Of a stretch of DNA of 17,578 bases, positions 7,982-16,070 are shown piece by piece. Source of the stretch: S010-17 sp036478895 (GTDB lineage Bacteria > Bacteroidota > Bacteroidia > Flavobacteriales > Flavobacteriaceae). Within the stretch, counting starts at the first letter, position 1; each line of letters begins with the position of its first letter. The notes beneath the pieces are model-generated. The model saw only the letters and a list, made by a program, of their open reading frames with translations, searched no databases and was not told the origin of the DNA. A program made the position numbers and the translations under genes. The stretch is taken from positions 1 to 17,578 of the forward strand of contig JAZGEV010000062.1 in assembly GCA_036478895.1 (NCBI GenBank), written 5' to 3'.

Positions 7982-7990
7982 ATTTTAATA

Positions 7991-8563
7991 ATGACTAAAG
8001 AGCAAATTAGCAATGAATTGGAACATATGAGCGCACTTCGTGTGAGCCGTCAGCGTGTAGCCAATTTAGTAGTTCAAGATGAAAACAATTTTAAACAGTT
8101 ACTTGATATTGTATTTGATGTTGATAATAAAACGTCTATTAAAGCTGCTTGGGTTGTAGAATTTGTTTGTAAAGACAAAATGCTATGGCTTTATAACCAT
8201 CTTGATTATTTTACTAAAAATATGCATAAAGCACATTTTGGATCCGTTGTAAGACCATTAGCTAAAATTTGCGAATTATTAGTATTACAAAATAAAAGAA
8301 CACCAAAACTAAATTTTACTTTAAAACATAAACAACGCATTGCAGAAACAACATTTGACTGGTTGATAAGCGATCATAAAGTAGCAGTGAAAGCCTATTC
8401 TATGACTTCGTTATTTATTTTAGGTAAAGAAATTGATTGGATTCATGAGGAATTAAAAATGATTATTATTTCAAATATAAATGACAGCTCCAAAGCATAC
8501 GAAGCAAGAGGAAAATTTGTTTTAAAAGAAATAGAGAAATTAAACCTTAAAAAGCGAAAATAA
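7991..8563 (+). CDS. Helical HEAT-like protein of unknown function
   Basis: This 190-residue protein has no signal peptide or membrane segment, so it is probably cytoplasmic. It is predicted almost all helical, with amphipathic helix pairs resembling HEAT/ARM repeats (for example SIKAAWVVEFVCKD, then VRPLAKICELLV, and KVAVKAYSMTSLFIL) and a basic C-terminus (LKKRK). It begins 9 nt after the secreted 419-residue protein gene and ends 41 nt before purB, so the first two are probably co-transcribed. Proteins like this are sometimes named adenylosuccinate lyase in databases. It has none of the lyase signatures, which are all present in the next gene, so the label looks like neighbour transfer. 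It may act as a scaffold or binding protein; no partner is evident. Confidence 0.8.
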   Translation: MTKEQISNELEHMSALRVSRQRVANLVVQDENNFKQLLDIVFDVDNKTSIKAAWVVEFVCKDKMLWLYNHLDYFTKNMHKAHFGSVVRPLAKICELLVLQNKRTPKLNFTLKHKQRIAETTFDWLISDHKVAVKAYSMTSLFILGKEIDWIHEELKMIIISNINDSSKAYEARGKFVLKEIEKLNLKKRK

Positions 8564-8575
8564 ATTTAGATTACT

Positions 8576-8583
8576 TAACTTTG
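8576..8583 (+). promoter_or_regulatory. -7 promoter element for purB
   Basis: TAACTTTG matches TAnnTTTG exactly and ends 21 nt before the purB ATG. It gives purB its own start site with a leader of about 16-17 nt, independent of the two genes upstream. No clear -33 TTG is present. Confidence 0.5.
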
Positions 8584-8604
8584 CTTTTTTGAAAAATAAA
8601 ATTT

Positions 8605-9948
8605 ATGACATTAACACCATTAAACGCAATTTCTCCTATAGATGGTAGATACCGTAATAAAGTTCAACAATTAGCGCCCTTTTTTTCTGAAGAAGCTTTA
8701 ATTAAATACCGTGTAAAAGTTGAAATAGAATATTTCATCGCTTTATGCGAATTACCTTTACCTCAATTAAAAGATTTTGATCATAAACTTTTCTCAAAAT
8801 TACGTAGTATTTATACTGGTTTTTCTTCAGAAGATGCACAAGCTATCAAAGATATTGAGCGTATTACCAATCATGATGTAAAGGCTGTAGAGTATTTTAT
8901 TAAAAAAGAATTTGAGGCATTAAAATTAGATAAATATCTAGAATTTATTCATTTTGGCTTAACATCACAGGATATAAACAACACAGCAATACCATTATCA
9001 ATTAATGATGCTTTTGACCAAGTTTATTATCCAGAGTTAGCGCAACTACTCGTAAAATTACGTGAATTAGCATCCAAATGGGAAGATGTGCCAATGTTGG
9101 CAAGAACTCATGGACAACCAGCATCTCCAACACGTTTAGGAAAAGAGATTCAGGTTTTTGTTGAGCGAATTACGCAACAAATTAGCTTATTGCAAGCCGT
9201 GCCATATGCTGCAAAATTTGGTGGCGCTACAGGTAATTTCAATGCTCACGTTGTTGCTTATCCCAATATAGATTGGAAGGCTTTTGGGAAAAATTATATT
9301 GAGAAAGTTTTAGGCTTACATCATTCTTTTCCTACAACACAAATAGAACATTACGATCATTTAGCGGCGCAGTTTGATGCTTTAAAACGAATCAATACTA
9401 TAATAATTGATATGAATCGTGATTTTTGGACGTATATATCTATGAATTATTTCAGCCAAATTATTAAAGATGGCGAAGTTGGCTCATCTGCAATGCCACA
9501 TAAGGTTAATCCTATTGATTTTGAAAATTCCGAAGGAAATTTAGGCATGGCAAATGCCATTTTTGAGCATTTATCTGCTAAACTACCCATTTCTCGTATG
9601 CAACGCGATTTAACCGATTCTACAGTTTTAAGAAATGTAGGTGTACCATTATCTCATACAATCATTGGCTTTACATCAACCCTAAAAGGACTTAATAAGC
9701 TGTTATTAAACAAAACTAAATTCGAACAAGATTTAGAAGATAATTGGGTAGTTGTTGCAGAGGCAATTCAAACAATTTTAAGAAGAGAGGCTTATCCAAA
9801 ACCTTATGAAGCTTTAAAAGTACTAACTCGTAAAAACAAAAAAATCACCAAAGCATCTATGCATGATTTTATTGATGAATTGAAAGTAAATGAAACCATT
9901 AAAGTAGAGTTGAAGGCAATTAGTCCTAGTAATTTTACGGGAATATGA
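8605..9948 (+). CDS. purB: Adenylosuccinate lyase
   Basis: The protein has 447 residues, close to the E. coli-type PurB length of about 456. It catalyses two fumarate-releasing steps of purine synthesis, SAICAR to AICAR and adenylosuccinate to AMP. Visible signatures are LNAISPIDGRYR (6-17), TSQDINNTA (120-128), ARTHGQPASPT (166-176, with the catalytic His169) and the fumarase/aspartase superfamily loop GSSAMPHKVNP (293-303), whose Ser provides the catalytic base. SRMQRDLTDST (330-340) and RNVG (343-346) follow. All key residues are intact and the start is the only one that fits the family N-terminus. It acts as a cytoplasmic homotetramer. There is no sign of a purine riboswitch in the short leader. 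Confidence 0.98.
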   Translation: MTLTPLNAISPIDGRYRNKVQQLAPFFSEEALIKYRVKVEIEYFIALCELPLPQLKDFDHKLFSKLRSIYTGFSSEDAQAIKDIERITNHDVKAVEYFIKKEFEALKLDKYLEFIHFGLTSQDINNTAIPLSINDAFDQVYYPELAQLLVKLRELASKWEDVPMLARTHGQPASPTRLGKEIQVFVERITQQISLLQAVPYAAKFGGATGNFNAHVVAYPNIDWKAFGKNYIEKVLGLHHSFPTTQIEHYDHLAAQFDALKRINTIIIDMNRDFWTYISMNYFSQIIKDGEVGSSAMPHKVNPIDFENSEGNLGMANAIFEHLSAKLPISRMQRDLTDSTVLRNVGVPLSHTIIGFTSTLKGLNKLLLNKTKFEQDLEDNWVVVAEAIQTILRREAYPKPYEALKVLTRKNKKITKASMHDFIDELKVNETIKVELKAISPSNFTGI

Positions 9949-10037
9949 AAACTTTTTAAAAGATATTACATTTCTAAATGAATTTGACATAAATTTTTAT
10001 TAATTTGGCAGAATATATTAATTTAAACTATCAATTC

Positions 10038-12317
10038 ATGAAAAAAATTACGCAATTTATTACATTAATTATCTTTGCAACGCTAAGTTGGCATGGATAT
10101 TCACAATCTGCACCAGATTGTCCTACATTAGATTCTCCAGCAAATGGAGCAATTGATCATCCACATACTGTCGTATTAAATTGGACAGCTGCAATAACTG
10201 GTGATGCTGCAACTTCTTATGATATATACTGGGGAACTACTTCAGGTGCATTAACAAATATTGGTAATTTAACCGGTACATCTGCTACTATTACTAATAT
10301 AAATTTTGGAGCTACATACTTTTGGAGTATTCATCCTGTAAATGCAACAGGGACAACAGACTGTTCTGCTACAGAATATTCTTTCACTATAAAAGATGCT
10401 CCTACTGCTCCAACTGGAGTTACTTGTACAACGGGAGGACCAGGCGTTGTTTATTCCGAAGAAATGGAAGCTCAAGGTGCTTGGACTGGAGATTTTGGTA
10501 CTGCTAATGGTACTTGGAAATTTGGTACTGCAGGTACACCTTCTCCAGATACAGGACCAAGTGGACCTTCTTCTGGAGCTGGCTATTTATTTTATGAAGC
10601 ATCTGGAGATGTTACTGATGTTGCTACTATTGTATCTCCAAATTTTGATTTAACTTCAATGGGATCAGAACAAGCAGAATTAACTTTTAATTTACACGCT
10701 TACGGGAATGGTATTGGCGTATTAAATGTTGGTGTTGCAACCACAGCTGCAGGGCCATTTACTCAGGTATTTACTTGGAGTGGTTCAGCGCAAAATGCAT
10801 CAGGTGATGCCTATTTGCCAGTTGGTGCAGATGTAACATCCTATTTAGGTGGACCGTTATATGTTCAGTTTGAACATACGGGTGCAGGTAATTGGCATGG
10901 TGATTTAGCAATTGATTTAGTACAAATTCAATCTTGTACAGCAACTCCTCCTGCATGTGATTCTGTTTTAACAGCTACAACAAGTGTTTCTGGTGATATT
11001 TCTTGGGGTGCACCTTCAGGTGGCGCAACAGGTTATAAATTACAAGTGGGAACAACTACTGGAGGTAGTGAAGTTTTAGCACAAACAGATATAGGTTCTG
11101 GAAGTACATATAACGTTGGCGCTTTATCAGAAAACACCATGTATTATGTAACTATTACACCTTATAATGGAAATGGAGATGCAACTGGTTGTACAGAGCA
11201 AACTTTTACAACTGGAACACTACCAGATTGTGTGGCTAGTTTAGATGAACCAGCAGACATGGCTGTTGATTACAAAAAAAATATCACATTAAGATTTACA
11301 CCTGCAACTACTGGTGAAGTAGCGACGTCTTATGATGTCTATTTAGGAGATTCTGCAACGACTTTGGCACTAATAGGCAATACAACTAATGATGCTGTTA
11401 ATTTATTAAATATGAATTTTGACCAAACTTATTTTTGGAGTGTAAATCCTGTTAATGGTACTGGTACTTCAGATTGTAGTGCAACTATAAATTCATTTAC
11501 TGTACAATCTGCACCAGATGCACCAAGTTGTAATGGTAATGTTACAACACTTTTTACAGAAGAGATGGATCTACAAGGATTTTGGACTGGAGATTTTGCT
11601 GCAGGAAATGGTACTTGGAATTTTGACGGAGATGCTACGCCTTCTGGTGGAGCTACTTTTTTAACTGGACCTACTGCGCCTTTCTCTGGAAATGCGTATA
11701 TGTTTTATGAGGCATCTGGAGATGTTACTGATACAGCAAGTGCTGTTTCACCAAGTTTCGATTTATCAAATGTTACAGCTGCAGCTGCAGAATTAACTTT
11801 TAATCTTCATGCTTATGGTGTTGCGACTGGAACACTAGTTGTTGGAGCTTCTACTACAGCAGCTGGACCATTTACACCAATATATACTTGGGATGGTTCT
11901 GCTCACGATGGACAAGCTGAAGCTTTTACAGCTGTTGGTGTTGATTTAACAGCCTATATTGGAGGTGATTTATATATCGAATTTTCACATACAGGAGCTG
12001 GAGGTTGGCAAGGTGATTTAGCTATTGATTTAGTTGAAATTAAAACGTGTGATGCAAATGCTGCTGGAATTGATAATAACCTTACAATTGAAGGTTTAGA
12101 AATCTATCCAAACCCTGTTAGTAAAGTATTAAGTATTAATGCAGAGAATAATATTGATAGAATAAGTATATTTAATATGTTAGGGCAAGAAGTTATAAAC
12201 TCAAGACCACATATCTATAATACTGAAATTAATATGTCAAACTTATCTGCAGGAATGTATGTTGTAAGAGTTCAAATTGGAACTAAAACAGGTACTTATA
12301 GAATAATAAAAAAATAA
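10038..12317 (+). CDS. T9SS cargo protein with repeated FN3-like and MAM-like domains
   Basis: The protein has 759 residues from the ATG at 10038, chosen because it opens the signal peptide MKKITQFITL...GYSQ (1-23); the in-frame TTG at 10005 would add 11 residues ahead of it. Domains in order are FN3-like (27-119), MAM/jelly-roll-like (137-300), FN3-like (304-393), FN3-like (397-490), MAM-like (504-671) and a type A T9SS sorting domain (686-759, with LEIYPNPV, NMLGQEV and SAGMYVVRV). It should be exported by Sec and then secreted or surface-anchored by the type IX system, with the C-terminal domain removed. No catalytic motif is seen; adhesion or glycan/protein binding is a reasonable guess. 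The pair at 27-300 is duplicated at 397-671. It is single-gene: a terminator follows 20 nt after the stop. The best upstream -7 candidate, TTAATTTG at 10000-10007, has one mismatch. Confidence 0.92.
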   Translation: MKKITQFITLIIFATLSWHGYSQSAPDCPTLDSPANGAIDHPHTVVLNWTAAITGDAATSYDIYWGTTSGALTNIGNLTGTSATITNINFGATYFWSIHPVNATGTTDCSATEYSFTIKDAPTAPTGVTCTTGGPGVVYSEEMEAQGAWTGDFGTANGTWKFGTAGTPSPDTGPSGPSSGAGYLFYEASGDVTDVATIVSPNFDLTSMGSEQAELTFNLHAYGNGIGVLNVGVATTAAGPFTQVFTWSGSAQNASGDAYLPVGADVTSYLGGPLYVQFEHTGAGNWHGDLAIDLVQIQSCTATPPACDSVLTATTSVSGDISWGAPSGGATGYKLQVGTTTGGSEVLAQTDIGSGSTYNVGALSENTMYYVTITPYNGNGDATGCTEQTFTTGTLPDCVASLDEPADMAVDYKKNITLRFTPATTGEVATSYDVYLGDSATTLALIGNTTNDAVNLLNMNFDQTYFWSVNPVNGTGTSDCSATINSFTVQSAPDAPSCNGNVTTLFTEEMDLQGFWTGDFAAGNGTWNFDGDATPSGGATFLTGPTAPFSGNAYMFYEASGDVTDTASAVSPSFDLSNVTAAAAELTFNLHAYGVATGTLVVGASTTAAGPFTPIYTWDGSAHDGQAEAFTAVGVDLTAYIGGDLYIEFSHTGAGGWQGDLAIDLVEIKTCDANAAGIDNNLTIEGLEIYPNPVSKVLSINAENNIDRISIFNMLGQEVINSRPHIYNTEINMSNLSAGMYVVRVQIGTKTGTYRIIKK
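10116..10937 (+). repeat. Intragenic duplication, copy 1 (FN3-like plus MAM-like)
   Basis: This stretch encodes residues 27-300 and is homologous to 11226-12050. Shared protein landmarks are EEM, GxWTGDF, FYEASGDVTD, AELTFNLHAYG, TTAAGPFT, HTGAG and GDLAIDLV. A 21-bp run beginning at 10599 is identical to one beginning at 11712, so at least part of the duplication is still visible in DNA. Confidence 0.85.
11226..12050 (+). repeat. Intragenic duplication, copy 2 (FN3-like plus MAM-like)
   Basis: This stretch encodes residues 397-671 and is the second copy of the 10116-10937 unit. The offset between equivalent positions is about 1110 nt. The central FN3-like domain (residues 304-393) lies between the two copies and is less similar to either flanking FN3-like domain. 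Confidence 0.85.
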
Positions 12318-12338
12318 TTTATTTATTTTTAAATTTAA

Positions 12339-12368
12339 AAGGCTTGCCGTTTGGTAAGCCTTTTTTTT
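12339..12368 (+). terminator. Rho-independent terminator after the T9SS cargo gene
   Basis: AAGGCTTGCC (12339-12348) pairs with GGTAAGCCTT (12353-12362) around a GTTT loop. The 10-bp stem has one G-U pair, and its 3' end runs into a tract of eight T. It starts 22 nt after the stop codon. Confidence 0.9.
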
Positions 12369-12465
12369 ATTCAAATACTATGAAATTACCTAAATAATTA
12401 CAACTCAAAATGTTGATTAAAAACTTTCACATAGTAAATAATAAATAGTATTATTTTTAAATAGA

Positions 12466-12494
12466 TTGTATTAATTGAAAACATCCTACCTTTG
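12466..12494 (+). promoter_or_regulatory. Promoter of the DEAD-box helicase gene (-33 TTG and -7 TAnnTTTG)
   Basis: TTG at 12466-12468 and TACCTTTG at 12487-12494 are 18 nt apart, matching the Bacteroidota primary sigma factor pattern. The ATG at 12510 lies 15 nt further on. This is the most complete promoter in the window. Confidence 0.65.
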
Positions 12495-12509
12495 CAAAAA
12501 AAATAAATC

Positions 12510-13865
12510 ATGATTCTATTTGAAGATTTAAACCTATCCAAGCAGCAATTAAACGCGCTTGACGATTTAGGTTTTAAAAATCCAACACCAATTCAAGAAC
12601 TGTCTTTCTCAGTCATTATGTCTGGTAACGATATGGTTGGTGTAGCGCAAACAGGTACAGGTAAAACCTTTGCTTACATGCTTCCTATTATGCGGGATTT
12701 AAAATATTCTGAGCAATTACATCCACGTGTTTTGGTAATGGTGCCAACACGTGAGTTGGTAATACAAGTAGTGGAAGAGATTGAAAAATTAGCCAAATAT
12801 ATAAATTTAAGAGTTTTAGGCGTTTATGGTGGAACAAACATAAACACACAAAAAAAAGCCATCGCTTTAGGAACCGATATTATTGTTGCTACACCTGGTA
12901 GATTATATGATTTAGCGCTATCAAAAGCACTAAAAATGAGCAGTATCAAAAAATTGGTAATCGATGAAGTTGATGTAATGCTCGATTTAGGATTCCGATT
13001 TCAATTATTAAATATTTTTGAAATTCTACCAGAAAAAAGACAGAATATTATGTTTTCTGCAACAATGACCGATGATGTTGATGCTATGATAACGGATTAT
13101 TTCACCAATCCATCAAAAATTTCTATTGCCATAAGTGGAACACCACTAGACAATATAGCTCAAACAGCTTATGATGTTGAGAATTTTTATACAAAAGCGA
13201 ATTTATTAGCGCATTTATTATCGCAAAAAGAAGAATTTCATAAAGTGTTAGTATTTGTGAAAAATAAAAAATCAGCCGATTTATTATTTGAAGTTTTAAA
13301 CGAAACTTACAACGATGAGTTATGCGTTATACATTCCAATAAAACACAAAATTACAGGATTCGTTCTATTAAGCAATTTGAAGAAGGCGAGAACCGTATT
13401 TTAGTTTCTACTGATGTAATGGCGCGTGGATTGGATTTAGAAGAAATATCTCATGTTGTAAATTTTGACACACCAAATTTTCCTGAAAACTACATGCATC
13501 GTATTGGGAGAACTGGACGTGCAAAACATGAAGGAAAATCAATACTTTTTTGTACTGAAAGTGAATTATTTGCTAAGAAGAATATCGAAGAATTAATGGA
13601 TTATAAAATTCCATTATTAGAATTTCCAAAAAATGTTGAAATTTCTAAAAAACTAACACGAGAAGAGCAACCCGTTGAATTTGAGATTAATAATCCACAT
13701 AAAACAGATGGTTATGTTCCTGGTGCTGCATTTCATGAAAAGAGTGAAAAAAATTCTCAAGTAAATAGCAGTGTAAAAAAATACAGTAGAGAATTAGCAA
13801 AAAAGTATAAAAAACCTAGAACTAGAGGTGATAAAAAATATAATAATCGTAAAAAGAAGTTTTAA
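12510..13865 (+). CDS. DEAD-box ATP-dependent RNA helicase (DEVD in motif II)
   Basis: This 451-residue protein has the two RecA-like lobes of DEAD-box RNA helicases. Motifs in order are the Q motif with Phe22 and NPTPIQ (24-29), motif I AQTGTGKT (46-53), Ia PTREL (79-83), Ib TPGR (128-131), motif II DEVD (152-155), motif III SAT (183-185), motif V STDVMARGLDL (300-310) and motif VI HRIGRTGR (330-337). The catalytic Asp-Glu pair and final Asp of motif II are kept, with Val replacing Ala. A basic tail (about 423-451, KKYKKPRTRG and RKKKF) probably binds RNA. It is likely a cytoplasmic RhlE/CsdA-like helicase for ribosome assembly, RNA decay or cold adaptation, but I cannot assign a specific symbol. 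It has its own promoter and an AT-rich candidate terminator. Confidence 0.95.
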   Translation: MILFEDLNLSKQQLNALDDLGFKNPTPIQELSFSVIMSGNDMVGVAQTGTGKTFAYMLPIMRDLKYSEQLHPRVLVMVPTRELVIQVVEEIEKLAKYINLRVLGVYGGTNINTQKKAIALGTDIIVATPGRLYDLALSKALKMSSIKKLVIDEVDVMLDLGFRFQLLNIFEILPEKRQNIMFSATMTDDVDAMITDYFTNPSKISIAISGTPLDNIAQTAYDVENFYTKANLLAHLLSQKEEFHKVLVFVKNKKSADLLFEVLNETYNDELCVIHSNKTQNYRIRSIKQFEEGENRILVSTDVMARGLDLEEISHVVNFDTPNFPENYMHRIGRTGRAKHEGKSILFCTESELFAKKNIEELMDYKIPLLEFPKNVEISKKLTREEQPVEFEINNPHKTDGYVPGAAFHEKSEKNSQVNSSVKKYSRELAKKYKKPRTRGDKKYNNRKKKF

Positions 13866-13890
13866 TTTATACTTTTAAAAATAGAGTTTA

Positions 13891-13928
13891 AAAAAATTTA
13901 ATTATTAAAAATAATTAAGTTTTTTTTT
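13891..13928 (+). terminator. AT-rich candidate terminator after the DEAD-box helicase gene
   Basis: TTAATTATT (13898-13906) pairs perfectly with AATAATTAA (13910-13918) around AAA. The A-run at 13891-13896 can extend the stem into the T-run at 13920-13928. The stem contains no G-C pair, so it would be weak, but its shape and position 25 nt after the stop fit a terminator. Confidence 0.5.
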
Positions 13929-13938
13929 AGTTTAAAAC

Positions 13939-14000
13939 TGCCAAAATGACATTAAAAAATGACATAAATCAATTAAAACCCACTTGGCATACAAATTGAC
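13939..14000 (+). promoter_or_regulatory. Candidate dnaK control region: TGNCA repeats and a sigma-54-like element
   Basis: The dnaK upstream gap has no TAnnTTTG box near the start. Instead there are TGCCA (13939-13943), TGACA (13947-13951) and TGACA (13960-13964), then TGGCAT (13985-13990) and TTGAC (13996-14000) separated by 5 nt. That spacing equals the sigma-54 pattern TGGCAC-N5-TTGCW, although the conserved GC of the -12 element is GA here. A separate heat-shock control is plausible; the identity of the regulator is not visible. Confidence 0.35.
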
Positions 14001-14054
14001 TATTAGTAATCGTAATTAAAAATGAAATTAAAAAATAAATAAAAAAATATAATT

Positions 14055-15962
14055 ATGAGTAAGATAATAGGAATTGATTTAGGTACAACAAACTCGTGTG
14101 TTTCTGTAATGGAAGGAAATGAGCCAGTTGTAATACCTAATGCAGAAGGTAAAAGAACAACACCTTCTATTGTAGCATTTATTGAAGGTGGCGATCGTAA
14201 AGTTGGTGACCCAGCAAAAAGACAAGCAGTAACAAACCCAACAAAAACAATTTATTCAATAAAAAGATTTATGGGTAATAAGTTTTCTGAATCTAAAATG
14301 GAAGCAGAACGTGTACCTTATAAAGTTGTAAAAGGTGATAATGATACGCCAAGAGTTGATATTGATGGTCGTTTATATACGCCACAAGAAATATCTGCTA
14401 TGGTATTACAAAAAATGAAAAAAACGGCCGAAGATTATTTAGGTCACGATGTAACAGAAGCTGTAATTACAGTTCCTGCTTATTTTAATGATGCACAACG
14501 TCAGGCAACGAAAGAAGCAGGTCAAATTGCAGGTTTAAAAGTAGCTCGTATTATAAACGAACCAACTGCTGCGGCATTAGCCTACGGATTTGATAAAGCA
14601 AATGAAGATAAAACGATTGCAGTTTATGATTTAGGTGGTGGAACATTTGATGTTTCTATCTTGGAAATTGGCGATGGTGTTTTTGAAGTATTATCTACCA
14701 ATGGAGATACACATCTAGGTGGTGATGATTTTGATCAAGTAATCATTGATTGGTTGGCAGAAGAATTCAATAAAGATGAAAATATGGATTTAAGAAAAGA
14801 TCCAATGGCTTTACAACGTTTAAAAGAAGCGGCAGAAAAAGCTAAAATTGAATTATCATCAGCTACACAAACTGAAATTAATTTACCTTATGTAACAGCA
14901 ACGGCTTCTGGACCAAAACACTTGGTTAAGACATTGACACGAGCTGCATTTGAAAAATTAGCTGCGGATTTGATTAAACGTTCTATGACACCTGTTGCAA
15001 AAGCATTGAAAGATGCAGATTTGTCAATCAGTGAAATTGACGAAGTAATATTAGTTGGAGGTTCTACACGTATTCCTAGAATACAAGAAGAAGTAAAAAA
15101 ATTCTTTAAAAAAGATCCAAATAAAGGTGTAAACCCTGATGAAGTAGTAGCAATTGGTGCTGCAATTCAAGGTGGTGTTTTAACAGGTGATGTAAAAGAC
15201 GTTTTATTATTAGATGTTACACCATTATCATTAGGTATTGAAACAATGGGTAACGTATTTACAAAATTGATCGATGCAAATACTACGATTCCAACTAAAA
15301 AATCTCAAGTGTTTTCAACAGCAGTTGCAAACCAACCATCAGTAGAGATTCACGTTTTACAAGGTGAACGCGCCATGGCTGCGGATAACAAAACTATTGG
15401 TAAATTCCATTTAGATGGTATTCCACCAGCAGGCAGAGGTATTCCACAAATTGAAGTTACTTTTGATATTGATGCAAACGGAATAATTAACGTTATGGCA
15501 AAAGATAAAGGCACTGGAAAAGAGCACAACATTCGTATTGAAGCATCTTCTGGTTTAAGTGAAGAGGAAATCAAACAAATGAAAGCTGATGCTGAAGCAA
15601 ATGCTGATGCTGATAAAAAAGCCAAAGAAACTGCTGAAAAAATCAATGCAGCAGATTCAATGATATTCCAAACGGAAAGTCAATTAAAAGAATTTGGTGA
15701 TAAATTATCGGATGATAAAAAAGGACCTATTGAGTCTTCATTAGAAGAACTTAAAAAGGCACACGAATCTAAAGATATTGCTCAAATTGATGCTGCAATG
15801 GAGAAGATAAACGAAGCTTGGAAAGTAGCTAGTGAAGAAATGTACAAAGCTCAACAAGACGCACAAGGTGGCGCAGGAGCACAGCCAGAAGCTGGAGCAG
15901 AAGATGCACAAGCAGATAATGTTGAAGATGTAGATTTTGAAGAAGTAGAAGAGGAGAAGTAA
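14055..15962 (+). CDS. dnaK: Molecular chaperone DnaK (Hsp70)
   Basis: The 635-residue protein is a complete Hsp70. The nucleotide-binding domain spans 1 to about 378, with IGIDLGTTNS (5-14), INEPTAAALAYG (167-178), DLGGGTFDVS (192-201) and GGSTRIPRIQ (335-344). The hydrophobic interdomain linker DVLLLD (382-387) leads to the substrate-binding beta domain (to about 500), the helical lid (about 500-600) and a Gly/Ala/Gln-rich disordered tail ending in EEVEEEK. It folds and protects proteins with DnaJ and GrpE, neither of which is encoded here. The gene stands alone: a 189-nt gap with unusual control elements precedes it and a strong terminator follows. The ATG at 14055 gives the standard Hsp70 N-terminus. 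Confidence 0.99.
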   Translation: MSKIIGIDLGTTNSCVSVMEGNEPVVIPNAEGKRTTPSIVAFIEGGDRKVGDPAKRQAVTNPTKTIYSIKRFMGNKFSESKMEAERVPYKVVKGDNDTPRVDIDGRLYTPQEISAMVLQKMKKTAEDYLGHDVTEAVITVPAYFNDAQRQATKEAGQIAGLKVARIINEPTAAALAYGFDKANEDKTIAVYDLGGGTFDVSILEIGDGVFEVLSTNGDTHLGGDDFDQVIIDWLAEEFNKDENMDLRKDPMALQRLKEAAEKAKIELSSATQTEINLPYVTATASGPKHLVKTLTRAAFEKLAADLIKRSMTPVAKALKDADLSISEIDEVILVGGSTRIPRIQEEVKKFFKKDPNKGVNPDEVVAIGAAIQGGVLTGDVKDVLLLDVTPLSLGIETMGNVFTKLIDANTTIPTKKSQVFSTAVANQPSVEIHVLQGERAMAADNKTIGKFHLDGIPPAGRGIPQIEVTFDIDANGIINVMAKDKGTGKEHNIRIEASSGLSEEEIKQMKADAEANADADKKAKETAEKINAADSMIFQTESQLKEFGDKLSDDKKGPIESSLEELKKAHESKDIAQIDAAMEKINEAWKVASEEMYKAQQDAQGGAGAQPEAGAEDAQADNVEDVDFEEVEEEK

Positions 15963-16000
15963 TAATTTTCTTTGACTTAGCATTTAAGTCTTATAATCAA

Positions 16001-16032
16001 AAAAGGGGTTCGTTTAAACGAATCCCTTTTTA
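16001..16032 (+). terminator. Rho-independent terminator after dnaK
   Basis: AAAAAGGGGTTCGTTT (16001-16016) is complementary to AAACGAATCCCTTTTT (16017-16032) with one G-U pair, so it folds into a long hairpin with a small central loop and a 3' T-run. It begins 39 nt after the stop. A smaller hairpin, GACTTA/TAAGTC (15975-15980 and 15986-15991), precedes it. Confidence 0.9.
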
Positions 16033-16035
16033 TTG

Positions 16036-16070
16036 TTTATAGTGTATTTAGTTTATATATACTATAAACT
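16036..16070. repeat. Inverted repeat, 13-bp arms
   Basis: GTTTATAGTGTAT (16036-16048) and ATATACTATAAAC (16058-16070) are reverse complements with one mismatch (G-U in RNA) around a 9-nt loop. TTTTAATAAA follows, so it might be a back-up terminator for dnaK, or the relic of a small mobile repeat. Confidence 0.6.

Noticed and set aside
7991..8563. Adenylosuccinate lyase label for the 190-residue protein
   Set aside because: None of the lyase signatures are present; the true purB follows at 8605.
8549..8590. Terminator-like AAAAAGC/GCTTTTT pair between the HEAT-like gene and purB
   Set aside because: The loop is 27 nt and contains the purB -7 box; the pairing is too weak and open.
10005..10037. 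In-frame TTG start adding 11 residues to the T9SS cargo protein
   Set aside because: The extension places polar residues before a signal peptide that starts naturally at the ATG at 10038.
10269..10956. Several open frames of 60-85 codons on both strands inside the T9SS gene
   Set aside because: They are shadows of the real gene with biased, low-complexity composition and no start context.
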